From Flavobacteriales bacterium (GTDB lineage Bacteria > Bacteroidota > Bacteroidia > Flavobacteriales_E > Vicingaceae), in the NCBI GenBank assembly GCA_905339165.1, contig CAJPFH010000107.1:1-43353 (forward strand): 43,353 bases of DNA, in the 5' to 3' direction. The first letter of the stretch is position 1; each line of letters opens with the position of its first letter. Both the position numbers and the translations under genes were made by a program. The notes under the pieces are model-generated. The model saw only the letters and a list, made by a program, of their open reading frames with translations, was not told the DNA's origin and made no database searches. Positions 7,845 through 16,123 of the stretch are shown here, piece after piece.

Positions 7845-9149
7845 ATGCTTTTGTTTATTGATTTGCTTTCTGTTTCTCGGGGTATATTAGGCATAGTGGT
7901 GTTAGTGCTTATTGCATGGTTATTCAGCGTTAATCGTAAAAAAGTAAACTGGTCTTTGGTTGGAAAGGGAATTTTAATTCAGTTGGTGTTAGCCATCTTA
8001 ATTCTTAAAGTACCTTTTATCGAATATTTTTTTGAAATATTAAGCAAGGCATTTATTAAACTCATTTCATTTACACAGCATGGTTTAGAATTTTTGTTGG
8101 GCAGTTTTATAAACGGAAAAATAGAAACCGCCTTGCAGAACTTTGTGTTTATGGTGTTGCCAACCATTATCTTTTTTTCGGCTTTAACCAGCTTATTTTA
8201 TTATCTAGGCATTTTACAACGGGTGGTTTATGCTTTTGCATGGATAATGAAAAAAATAATGAATCTTTCGGGAGCCGAAAGTTTAGCCGCTGCCGGAAAT
8301 ATTTTTCTCGGACAAACGGAATCGCCATTGCTTATTAAACCCTATCTCTCAAAAATGACACGTTCGGAAATAATGTGTTTAATGACGGGTGGTATGGCTA
8401 CCATAGCGGGTGGAGTTCTTGCTTCGTACATTAACTTTTTGGGAGGAGACGACCCCGTGCAGCGTTTATTGTTTGCCAAGCACTTGCTTACCGCATCGGT
8501 AATGTCGGCTCCGGCAGCCGTAGTAGCTGCAAAAATTTTAATTCCGGAAACGGAAGCATTTAACAAAGACATGGAAATTCCAAAAGAAAAAATAGGCTCT
8601 AACGTACTGGAAGCTGTTGCCAATGGCACAACCGAAGGGATAAAATTAGCAGTAAACGTAGCGGGAATGTTGTTGGTATTTATTGCAATTATTTATTTTT
8701 TAAATTATGTGATGCAAGATGTAATAGGGCATTATTCGGGTCTAAACGAAACCATTGCCGCTCATACTGCATACAAAGGCTTTAGTTTGCAATTTATTAT
8801 TGGCTATTCATGCTCGCCCATCGCTTGGCTAATGGGGGTTCCCTCCGAAGATATTGTTTACGTTGGCCAGTTGCTTGGAGAAAAAACTATTTTCAACGAA
8901 TTTTATGCGTACACCACTTTAGGAAGTCTTAAAACTTCGGGTGCCATTATAAATGAAAAATCTATTATTATGGCTACCTATATGCTTTGTGGGTTTTCAA
9001 ATTTTGCATCTATAGGCATTCAAATAGGAGGCATAGGCTCCTTAGCTCCTAATAAAAAAGCAATGCTTTCTCAGTTGGGAATAAGAGCTTTGATAGGGGG
9101 AACCATAGCTTGTTTAATGACGGCCGTAATAGCCGGAATGTTGTTTTAA
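7845..9149 (+). CDS. Concentrative nucleoside transporter (CNT/NupC family)
   Basis: Inner-membrane ion-coupled nucleoside symporter of 434 aa. The N-terminal subdomain (about residues 10-75) has the first membrane helices with the conserved NWSLVGKGILIQLVLA segment. Core motifs follow: GAESLAAAGNIFLGQTESPL (about residues 144-163), which contains the G-Q-T-E-S-P nucleoside-binding motif; MTGGMATIAGGVLASYINFL; and SVMSAPAAVVAAK. The C-terminal half has FIIGYSCSPIAWLMGVPSED and a final YMLCGFSNFASIGIQIGG, both family hallmarks. It precedes thyA and folA, so it may feed nucleosides into pyrimidine metabolism. A TTG-N17-TATATTTC sequence at 7776-7803 is a possible promoter. Confidence 0.93.
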   Translation: MLLFIDLLSVSRGILGIVVLVLIAWLFSVNRKKVNWSLVGKGILIQLVLAILILKVPFIEYFFEILSKAFIKLISFTQHGLEFLLGSFINGKIETALQNFVFMVLPTIIFFSALTSLFYYLGILQRVVYAFAWIMKKIMNLSGAESLAAAGNIFLGQTESPLLIKPYLSKMTRSEIMCLMTGGMATIAGGVLASYINFLGGDDPVQRLLFAKHLLTASVMSAPAAVVAAKILIPETEAFNKDMEIPKEKIGSNVLEAVANGTTEGIKLAVNVAGMLLVFIAIIYFLNYVMQDVIGHYSGLNETIAAHTAYKGFSLQFIIGYSCSPIAWLMGVPSEDIVYVGQLLGEKTIFNEFYAYTTLGSLKTSGAIINEKSIIMATYMLCGFSNFASIGIQIGGIGSLAPNKKAMLSQLGIRALIGGTIACLMTAVIAGMLF

Positions 9150-9243
9150 TTTTTTTTGAAAACTTTTTACAATTCTTTTTTCTTTATATTGTTTTATTGG
9201 TCAATACAAGCCAACTTTGTTTTTTGTAATTTATCTTTTTCGT

Positions 9244-10038
9244 ATGCAACAATATCATCAGTTATTAAACCACATATTACAAAACGGCACAAAAAAAACC
9301 GATCGCACCGGTACAGGCACACTCAGTGTTTTTGGTTATCAGATGCGTTTTAATTTACAAGAAGGATTTCCTTTGCTTACTACCAAAAAACTGCACACAA
9401 AGTCTATTATTCATGAATTATTATGGTTTTTAAAAGGAGATACAAACATTCAATATCTAAAAGAAAATGGGGTGAGTATTTGGGATGAGTGGGCAGATGC
9501 AAACGGAAACCTTGGTCCGGTGTACGGCAGTCAGTGGAGGAGTTGGCCAACACCCGATGGGAAACACATAGACCAAATTTCGCAAGTTATACATCAAATT
9601 AAAAATACCCCCGATTCTCGAAGAATGATAGTGAGTGCGTGGAATGTAGGCGAAATTGATAAAATGGCGTTACCTCCCTGCCATGCTTTTTTTCAGTTTT
9701 ATGTCGCTGAAGGAAAACTTTCATGCCAACTGTATCAGCGAAGTGCCGACACTTTTTTAGGGGTGCCATTTAATATAGCTTCTTACGCCCTTTTAACCTT
9801 AATGGTGGCACAAGTATGCAATTTGCAAGCCGGTGATTTTGTACACACCACCGGAGATACCCACTTATATTTAAACCATATAGAGCAGGCTAAATTACAA
9901 CTCACCAGAGAATGCAGAGAGTTGCCTCAGATAAAAATAAATCCGGCTGTAAAAAATATTTTTGAATTTACATTTAATGATTTCGAATTAATCAACTACA
10001 ATCCACACCCTCATATTAAAGCACCTGTTGCTATTTAA
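9244..10038 (+). CDS. thyA: Thymidylate synthase
   Basis: Methylates dUMP to dTMP using 5,10-methylene-tetrahydrofolate, giving dihydrofolate. From this ATG the protein has 264 aa, the same as the E. coli enzyme, and the catalytic Cys falls at residue 146 in [13 protein letters not shown]. The R-T-G-T-G phosphate loop is at residues 21-25, the DSRRM dUMP phosphate-binding Arg pair is near residue 126, and the end of the protein ([11 protein letters not shown]) is intact. An in-frame ATG at 9217 is rejected because it adds a non-conserved hydrophobic tail. One base separates the stop from folA, so the two enzymes of the thymidylate cycle are co-expressed. Confidence 0.98.
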   Translation: MQQYHQLLNHILQNGTKKTDRTGTGTLSVFGYQMRFNLQEGFPLLTTKKLHTKSIIHELLWFLKGDTNIQYLKENGVSIWDEWADANGNLGPVYGSQWRSWPTPDGKHIDQISQVIHQIKNTPDSRRMIVSAWNVGEIDKMALPPCHAFFQFYVAEGKLSCQLYQRSADTFLGVPFNIASYALLTLMVAQVCNLQAGDFVHTTGDTHLYLNHIEQAKLQLTRECRELPQIKINPAVKNIFEFTFNDFELINYNPHPHIKAPVAI

Positions 10039-10039
10039 A

Positions 10040-10552
10040 ATGAAAGTAAGTTTAATTGTAGCCGTAGCAAGTAATGGAGCCATAGGTAAAAACAACCAGT
10101 TGCTTTGGCATTTGCCGGTGGATATGAAATATTTTAGAAACACCACAAGAGGCCATACGGTTATTATGGGTAGAAAAAATTACGAATCAATTCCTTCTAA
10201 ATTCAGGCCACTTCCGGAAAGAACCAATATTATTTTAACTAGAAAACCGCACTATGTAGCCGATAACTGCCTCGTTGCAAACTCGCTGAAAGAGGCTATC
10301 CACTTGGCAGAACAACAAAATGAAACCGAATGTTTTATTATTGGAGGGGGAGAAGTGTACAAAGAGGCCATAGAAAAAAAAGTGTGTACTAAACTTTACA
10401 TCACCTATGTAGAAACCGAAATTTTAAATGCCGATACTTTTTTTCATTTTAGCCCGGATGCTACATGGAAAAAAACGAAAGACGAAAAAGTAGATACCGA
10501 TGAAAAAAATCAATTTAATATGCGATTTTGTGTTTTTGAAAAAATCGGGTAA
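10040..10552 (+). CDS. folA: Dihydrofolate reductase
   Basis: Reduces dihydrofolate with NADPH and so regenerates the folate used by ThyA. Motifs: IVAVASNGAIGKNNQLLWHL (substrate pocket, residues 5-24), PVDMKYFRNTTRGHTVIMGR (catalytic acid Asp in the VDMKYF helix, NADPH-binding MGR) and FIIGGGEVYKEAI (cofactor glycines, about residue 98). The length of 170 aa is normal. The ATG at 10040 is chosen because the protein should start at MKVSLIV; a start at 10028 would lie inside thyA. It overlaps nothing and is one base after the thyA stop. Confidence 0.97.
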   Translation: MKVSLIVAVASNGAIGKNNQLLWHLPVDMKYFRNTTRGHTVIMGRKNYESIPSKFRPLPERTNIILTRKPHYVADNCLVANSLKEAIHLAEQQNETECFIIGGGEVYKEAIEKKVCTKLYITYVETEILNADTFFHFSPDATWKKTKDEKVDTDEKNQFNMRFCVFEKIG

Positions 10553-10574
10553 CTTCATGCCACAATTGTACAAC

Positions 10575-11378
10575 ATGAAAATAAGAGTTCTTTTTTGGCT
10601 TCTTTTTTGGCTTCTTGCTTGTCGTAAATCCGACAGAGATTTAGACAAAACGCTCAACTCCGTTGAAGATAACTCCTTGGCTGAATCCTATTTTTCTCAT
10701 GTATTTAAATTGGTTGATGCTGCAGCAAAATTCAATAAAGGTATTTCTTCTAACACTTCGCAAACTGATACCTCCTTGTTTGGTTGCGACCAAATAAGTG
10801 TAGATAGCCTTAGCTCTCCTAAAAAGATGAGTATAAATTTTAATTCTTCGTGTATAGGAAACGCCACAGAACACTCCGGTAAAATAACCGTTCTATTTTA
10901 TGGAAAGTACAATGAATTGGGCACGAAAACAAAAATAACTTTTTCTAATTTTAAACTCAATGGCAGGCTAATAGGAGGGGTAATGACTATTACCAACAAT
11001 GGTTTATTGATTAATGGAAACCAATCGTATTCATTCGAAGTAAGTAGTGGAACCGTTTCCGGAGAAAAAAGCCAATTAGCGTGGCAATGTAAACGAAAAT
11101 GGGAGATGGGAGTGGGGCAGGCAAGTGTGGCAGTACCTGATGATGTTTATTGGGTTACAGGAACAGCCGAAGGAAGAGCTTTTAAAGGAAATGCCTTTAC
11201 GGTAGAAATTACCGAAGCACTTGAAATTACAAACGATTGTGTATATATAACCAAAGGAAAGTGTGATGTTAAACCCGAAACATTACACACCCGCAGAATA
11301 GATTATGGTGCAGGTAACTGCGATGCAAAGGCACAGGTTTCTATTAACGGAGAAGAATACGAGGTGAACTTGCCTTAA
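10575..11378 (+). CDS. Lipoprotein of unknown function
   Basis: A 267-aa protein with a lipoprotein signal peptide: MKIR, a hydrophobic core FWLLFWLL, then the lipobox L-L-A-C with Cys16, so it is anchored in a membrane by lipid. The core is encoded by an in-frame 12-base tandem duplication. After Cys16 the charged linker ([10 protein letters not shown]) does not look like a cytosolic retention signal. The rest is predicted mostly beta (for example [20 protein letters not shown]) and ends with a Cys-containing segment ([18 protein letters not shown]). I do not recognise the family. In Bacteroidetes such proteins are often small surface or periplasmic lipoproteins. It converges with clpX, whose stop overlaps its own by four bases. 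Upstream in-frame ATGs lie inside folA. Confidence 0.85.
   Translation: MKIRVLFWLLFWLLACRKSDRDLDKTLNSVEDNSLAESYFSHVFKLVDAAAKFNKGISSNTSQTDTSLFGCDQISVDSLSSPKKMSINFNSSCIGNATEHSGKITVLFYGKYNELGTKTKITFSNFKLNGRLIGGVMTITNNGLLINGNQSYSFEVSSGTVSGEKSQLAWQCKRKWEMGVGQASVAVPDDVYWVTGTAEGRAFKGNAFTVEITEALEITNDCVYITKGKCDVKPETLHTRRIDYGAGNCDAKAQVSINGEEYEVNLP
10588..10614 (+). repeat. 12-base tandem duplication in a signal peptide
   Basis: TTCTTTTTTGGC occurs twice in a row (10588-10599, 10600-10611) and is followed by a partial third TTC. In frame it encodes the FWLL-FWLL core of the lipoprotein signal peptide. Confidence 0.8.
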
Positions 11379-12613
11379 GCAACCTTTAACGAACTTATTT
11401 TGCTTTTTTCTAATTTCTCTTTTGCGTAACGAAGAGTTATTTTCAACTCTTTTCCATCGGGAGCTTCATCTATATTGTACATCGCATCGAGCATAATGGC
11501 TTCGCAGATAGAACGGAGTCCGCGAGCCCCCAGTTTAAATTCTACAGCTTTTTCTACAATAAAATCTAACACAGCTTTATCGAAACTGAGTTTAATTTTA
11601 TCCATTTCAAAGAGCCGGATATATTGTTTTATAATGGCATTTTTTGGTTCGGTAAGTATTCTTCTTAAGGCAGAGGCGTCAAGCGGGTCGAGGTGGGTTA
11701 ATACAGGAAGACGACCAATCAACTCAGGGATTAAACCAAACGATTTCAAATCTTGTGGAGCAAGGTATTGAAGCATATTGGTTTTATCAATTTCATGTAC
11801 CGTTTTACTTTGTTTAAAACCCAATACCTGAGTTTGCATACGCGATGCAATTTTCTTTTCAATTCCGTCAAAAGCTCCTCCGCACACGAACAGTATATTG
11901 CGGGTATCAATCTGAATCATTTTTTGTTCGGGGTGTTTTCTTCCGCCCTGAGGTGGAACATTTACAGAAGCTCCTTCCAATAGTTTCAGCAATGCCTGTT
12001 GTACACCCTCTCCAGATACATCTCGGGTAATGGAAGGATTATCACTTTTGCGTGCAATTTTATCTATTTCATCAATAAATACAATGCCTCGTTGTGCTGC
12101 TTCTACATTATAATCGGCAGCCTGAAGCAATCGGGTCAATAAGCTTTCTACGTCTTCTCCCACATATCCCGCTTCGGTAAGTACTGTTGCATCGGCAATG
12201 CAAAAGGGAACTTTTAAGATTTTAGCGATAGTGCGAGCCATCAATGTTTTTCCTGTTCCTGTTTCGCCTACTAATATAATGTTTGACTTATCAATTTCAA
12301 TATCATTGGTGTTTTGAGTACTATACAAAATTCTTTTGTAATGATTGTAAACAGCCACCGAAAGTACCTTCTTGGCTTCGTCTTGGCCAATCACGTATTC
12401 ATCGAGGTGTTGTTTAATTTGCTTCGGACTTAGTAGTTCTAATTCTGTTGATAAATCGAGTGTTTTTTTATTTCCTAATTCATCTTTTACAATATGTTGT
12501 GCCTGTGTAACACAATGGTCGCAAATATGTCCCGATAAGCCTGCAATTAAGATGGAAACATCGTGTTTATCTTTTCCGCAAAACGAGCATTTTATGGGAG
12601 TATGCTTTTCCAT
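11375..12613 (-). CDS. clpX: ClpX, ATPase subunit of the ClpXP protease
   Basis: AAA+ unfoldase that feeds substrates to ClpP. The N-terminal zinc-binding domain has Cys9, Cys12, Cys31 and Cys34 (CSFCGK, CDHC). The Walker A motif is GETGTGKT at residues 116-123, the Walker B segment reads [10 protein letters not shown], the pore loop GYVG is present, the RKH loop is GGRKHPEQK, and the ClpP-docking loop is LGF in [12 protein letters not shown], fitting the [L/I]GF consensus. At 412 aa it is full length. clpP is not adjacent, whereas in many bacteria it is. An in-frame TTG at 12622 would overlap a -7 promoter box, so the ATG at 12613 is chosen. Its stop overlaps the converging lipoprotein gene by four bases. 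Confidence 0.98.
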   Translation of the reverse strand: MEKHTPIKCSFCGKDKHDVSILIAGLSGHICDHCVTQAQHIVKDELGNKKTLDLSTELELLSPKQIKQHLDEYVIGQDEAKKVLSVAVYNHYKRILYSTQNTNDIEIDKSNIILVGETGTGKTLMARTIAKILKVPFCIADATVLTEAGYVGEDVESLLTRLLQAADYNVEAAQRGIVFIDEIDKIARKSDNPSITRDVSGEGVQQALLKLLEGASVNVPPQGGRKHPEQKMIQIDTRNILFVCGGAFDGIEKKIASRMQTQVLGFKQSKTVHEIDKTNMLQYLAPQDLKSFGLIPELIGRLPVLTHLDPLDASALRRILTEPKNAIIKQYIRLFEMDKIKLSFDKAVLDFIVEKAVEFKLGARGLRSICEAIMLDAMYNIDEAPDGKELKITLRYAKEKLEKSKISSLKVA

Positions 12614-12619
12614 AGCAAA

Positions 12620-12627
12620 CAAAAGTA
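12620..12627 (-). promoter_or_regulatory. -7 promoter box abutting clpX
   Basis: Minus-strand TACTTTTG, an exact TAnnTTTG match, ending only six bases before the clpX ATG at 12613. It implies a very short or leaderless transcript. A -33 is not clear. Confidence 0.5.
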
Positions 12628-12724
12628 CGCAAAGAAATGTGTTTTTGATTCTGTTTTATCAAAACATTCCTATACAATAGAAGTACCCCAGTTTATTTCG
12701 TTTTTTGCTTATAGTACTATAAAC

Positions 12725-12755
12725 AAAAAAAGGGGTTAAATCAACCCCTTTTTTT
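12725..12755 (-). terminator. Rho-independent terminator after the choice-of-anchor L gene
   Basis: A 13-bp perfect stem, AAAAAAAGGGGTT (12725-12737) with AACCCCTTTTTTT (12743-12755), and a 5-base loop. It lies just downstream of the minus-strand gene ending at 12770. Its A/T flanks on both sides make it potentially functional in either direction. Confidence 0.85.
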
Positions 12756-12769
12756 ATATTTTGTAAGTG

Positions 12770-15145
12770 CTATCTTAAAATGGTAATACTGCCTGTATGT
12801 TCTTCTCCATTGGATCTTATCATCACGTAGAAATAAGTGCCGTCAGAAAGGGGCTTTCCGTTTACGCTACCATTCCAATCGTTTTTATAATCGGAGTTTT
12901 CGTAAACTTTCTTTCCCCAGCGATTGTAAATGAGTAGGGAATTCCCACTGCCGTATAAACCCTTAATAACAAACAAATCATTGCTTCCGTCTCCGTTAGG
13001 AGTAAAGATGTTGGGTATAATAAAATCATCTTCGATAGTTACTTCTTTACAAATTTCATTATAACAACCATCGGAGTTGTATGCTCTTAGGCAAATGGTG
13101 TAAACAGCGGGCTCAGGGTATGTAAAAATGGGAGTTTCTACGGTATAGGTATTTCCATTGCTGGTCCATAACCATGAAACATCATATTGTGATTTGTTTT
13201 CAACCAACACTTCTGTTTTGGGTTTAGCAGGCATGGCCGTAATAATATCAAAATCGGCAATAATGGGTGATATGGTAATGGTAAACGAAGCCGATGCAGT
13301 GGTGCCACATTGGTCAGTAACGGTAACAGTAACTACGGTACCGTTTTGTGGGTCGGCAATATAGGTGTTGGCTCCGTTAGTGCCATTGCTCCACGAGTAG
13401 CTGTATCCGCCTGCTCCACCAGTGGCATTTGCCCAAACAGGGAATTGCAGTGATGGGCAAATCATGGTATCGTTTAGGGTAGTAACCACTAAAGGAGGAT
13501 AGGTAGGTACGGTTACAGTAAAGGAAAATGAGGTGCTCATTCCGGCACAAGTATCTTGAATCTGAACAGTGTATGTGGTAGTGCCGTTAGGAGGGGTAAC
13601 TGTGGTGCCATTGGGGTAGTTGTTGACTCCATCTGTCCATATAAGAGGCAAGGTGTTTCCTGAACCACCACTTACATTCACTTGTAGAGTTACTTGGTCG
13701 CCAGGGCATGGAAGAGTTATATTCTGATTTCCACTTACAGATAAGGGAGGATGAGTTACTACAGTAACAGTAACCGTATCGTTCCAAAGGTAGCCGCACT
13801 CATCTTCTATGGTTACAACGTATGTTGTGGTTGAGCCTGGACTCACACTGATAGAGGAAGATGTTTGCCCTCCAGGCTGCCATAAATAAGTGAAGGGAGG
13901 GTCGCCATTTACAATATTAACACCCACCGTTACGTACTCATTAACACAGTTTTTGGTAACATTTAAGGGGGTGGAGGTGGGTATGGTGTAATCTCCGATG
14001 TAAAACTTTACGGATTGTGTATCCTGAATATTGCAGATGGTTTGAATAAGTTCAATTACTACGCTTTCCAATCCTTCTATTAAGCCATCGTTAAAAGCAC
14101 TTATATTTAGTATGTAGGTGCCTTGTCCGGGGTTTAATGTAATACTGTTGGGAATTGGTGTATAATCCACTCCATTGGTAGCTGTTCCATACACGTTGAT
14201 GGCGATGGTTTGAGCCATAGAACTATCACCTCGACTCAGTTTAATACTGGCCATACCACAGTTTTCAAACAAAACAGAATCACTACCGGTAATATCAATA
14301 TTTGAGGACATTAAAATGTTATTGCTGGAAAAACTGCCCGCTTCTAGAAATACTCCTGAGTCCCAAGATGCATCTCCAACGTCTGCAATGGCAATTTTAA
14401 TGTGAAAGGTATCGCCACAACTGAGTGGTGCGGCAATAGCAGTAAGTACGGTAGTAAAACCATCGTACTGAACAGTTGTGCCAGCACAATTATCTACGTA
14501 ATAGGCACAGTTCATGCAGGGGCCGTTGGGGCCGCCAAAGGGACAATCGTTACTGCCATTGTTTACGTTATTAATAGTAACCGGAGTGCTTGTGCCGGGA
14601 ATTAATGCAATATTTTTAGAGTTTCCGGTGTATGGTCCGTTAATGCCGGGGCCACTTAAAAAGAATCCGAAGGCATCGTTAAAGCCAGAGTTTACAAATT
14701 CGGGATATTCTTCAGAGCCAAAAACATATTTAAATTTTACAGTATCGCCAATGGGAACGAAATCAAATTCTAAAACAGCTTTGTCAAAGGTTGTAAAACC
14801 TCCACTAATAGTGGTTAAGTCGGGATCTCCTCCCGATGGAGGATTAGTGCCGGTGCTAGTACTACCGGAATTGTTGGGTCCTGGGGCTACTGTAATGTCT
14901 CCGGTGGTTAACAGTATTCCGCTGTTAATACCAATGTTGGAGTTTACTCCGTTAAAGGTGCCGGCCTGAGGTGTAATGGTATTTCCGGGTTGTCCATTGA
15001 ATGTAATATTGAAAATTTGCACTCCTCCACCTACTAATACGTTCTGCACTAACTGATTTGGAGTTAGCGTATTTTGTACGGTTAACTGTGCATAACTAGT
15101 TGAATAAATCAACAATGCGAGTAATAAAATTTTAATTGGTTTCAT
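12770..15145 (-). CDS. Large surface protein, choice-of-anchor L domain and type B T9SS sorting domain
   Basis: A 791-aa exported protein. After a signal peptide (residues 1 to about 19, ending STSYAQ) comes a choice-of-anchor L domain, recognisable by [39 protein letters not shown] and [19 protein letters not shown], to about residue 280. A Calx-beta-like stretch follows ([20 protein letters not shown]), then several PKD/Ig-like repeats with SYSWSNGT-type motifs, and a CHU_C domain at the end ([20 protein letters not shown], then [11 protein letters not shown], then [11 protein letters not shown]). CHU_C marks type B cargo of the type IX secretion system, released or held at the cell surface. 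It is followed by a strong terminator. Function beyond surface adhesion or a structural role is inference. Confidence 0.9.
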   Translation of the reverse strand: MKPIKILLLALLIYSTSYAQLTVQNTLTPNQLVQNVLVGGGVQIFNITFNGQPGNTITPQAGTFNGVNSNIGINSGILLTTGDITVAPGPNNSGSTSTGTNPPSGGDPDLTTISGGFTTFDKAVLEFDFVPIGDTVKFKYVFGSEEYPEFVNSGFNDAFGFFLSGPGINGPYTGNSKNIALIPGTSTPVTINNVNNGSNDCPFGGPNGPCMNCAYYVDNCAGTTVQYDGFTTVLTAIAAPLSCGDTFHIKIAIADVGDASWDSGVFLEAGSFSSNNILMSSNIDITGSDSVLFENCGMASIKLSRGDSSMAQTIAINVYGTATNGVDYTPIPNSITLNPGQGTYILNISAFNDGLIEGLESVVIELIQTICNIQDTQSVKFYIGDYTIPTSTPLNVTKNCVNEYVTVGVNIVNGDPPFTYLWQPGGQTSSSISVSPGSTTTYVVTIEDECGYLWNDTVTVTVVTHPPLSVSGNQNITLPCPGDQVTLQVNVSGGSGNTLPLIWTDGVNNYPNGTTVTPPNGTTTYTVQIQDTCAGMSTSFSFTVTVPTYPPLVVTTLNDTMICPSLQFPVWANATGGAGGYSYSWSNGTNGANTYIADPQNGTVVTVTVTDQCGTTASASFTITISPIIADFDIITAMPAKPKTEVLVENKSQYDVSWLWTSNGNTYTVETPIFTYPEPAVYTICLRAYNSDGCYNEICKEVTIEDDFIIPNIFTPNGDGSNDLFVIKGLYGSGNSLLIYNRWGKKVYENSDYKNDWNGSVNGKPLSDGTYFYVMIRSNGEEHTGSITILR

Positions 15146-15278
15146 ATTTGTCTTATTTTATTAAGTAATCTAAAGAATAGATGCTTGACGTGAATAATTA
15201 ATAATTCGTTGCAAAAAAACAATGCAGAACCTAAATATTTGTACTCTAACATTTGTTTTATAAACAAGAACTTGAAAA

Positions 15279-16103
15279 CTAATTTTTTAAAAATTTCCCC
15301 GACCAAATTTTATTGCCTTTTATAACCTGCAAATAGTAAATCCCGTTTTTAAAATTAGCAAGAGAGATTTGCCCATTTGCTCTTTTGGTATCTGAAACTA
15401 ATTGTCCGTTGGAATTGTAAATGCAAACATTTCCTCCTCTAAATTCTGTTGGTAAATTTATAAAATCGTAGGCAGGATTAGGAGAAAGGGCGAGAGTGTT
15501 TTTTTTATCAGATAATTCATTCACACTATTAAAAAAACTGCCACAAATTATACCGCCTTTGTTGTAGTAAGTTAATTCATATTCGTAGGTGTATCCAAAT
15601 CCGGAAATATAAAATTTATAGTAGTAAGGGCCCCCTGCTCCTTCAATTACTTTAAAGTGCCAAATATCGGGTTCAAAGCAGTTAATGTCTTGGTTGGAAT
15701 GGTGTTCCCATACGTTGCTGCAATAACCTGTATAAAAGGTATCTGATGGCATTAAGCATGATGGTTGGTTGGGAAAAATATAGTCTAATCCCAGATGAGT
15801 ATAAAAAACATTGATTGTGGTATCGGTTATTTGGGCTGGCAAACCTGGTCCGGAAGGGGTAACATATATTTGTCTTTTTATGGTGTAAAATACGGTATCG
15901 TTTAAATTCGACCAGCTTTTAGAAACTACAGAATCGGTGTAGTAGGTGGGAGGCCCCCATGCAATACCATTGTTTCCTGTAGCATATTTCGATTGAAAAA
16001 TATCTCCTACTTCAAAATTGTATATCTGCCCGTAGGTTAAGGTTTGTGCTGTTCCTGTAACAGCACAGAAAAAAATAAGAAGATTCAAGAGTATGTATTT
16101 CAT
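15279..16103 (-). CDS. Secreted protein with type A T9SS sorting domain
   Basis: A 274-aa protein with an N-terminal signal peptide (MKYILLNLLIFFCAVTGTAQ). The last 80 residues form a T9SS type A sorting domain: LALSPNPAYDFINLPTE, then VCIYNSNGQLVSDTKR, then LANFKNGIYYLQVIKGNK, then WSGKFLKN. The remaining 170 residues are Tyr- and aromatic-rich with several Cys but no recognised domain. It lies 20 bases after the upstream type B gene, so the two are probably co-transcribed. Its 5' partner uses a type B signal, so the same operon appears to use both sorting classes. Confidence 0.88.
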   Translation of the reverse strand: MKYILLNLLIFFCAVTGTAQTLTYGQIYNFEVGDIFQSKYATGNNGIAWGPPTYYTDSVVSKSWSNLNDTVFYTIKRQIYVTPSGPGLPAQITDTTINVFYTHLGLDYIFPNQPSCLMPSDTFYTGYCSNVWEHHSNQDINCFEPDIWHFKVIEGAGGPYYYKFYISGFGYTYEYELTYYNKGGIICGSFFNSVNELSDKKNTLALSPNPAYDFINLPTEFRGGNVCIYNSNGQLVSDTKRANGQISLANFKNGIYYLQVIKGNKIWSGKFLKN

Positions 16104-16123
16104 TTTTCTAAAATTTAGCTCAT

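Noticed and set aside
14514-14969. A 151-residue plus-strand frame inside the choice-of-anchor L gene
   Set aside because: It is antisense to a well-supported T9SS cargo gene; composition is Pro/Gly/Leu-rich from complemented repeats.
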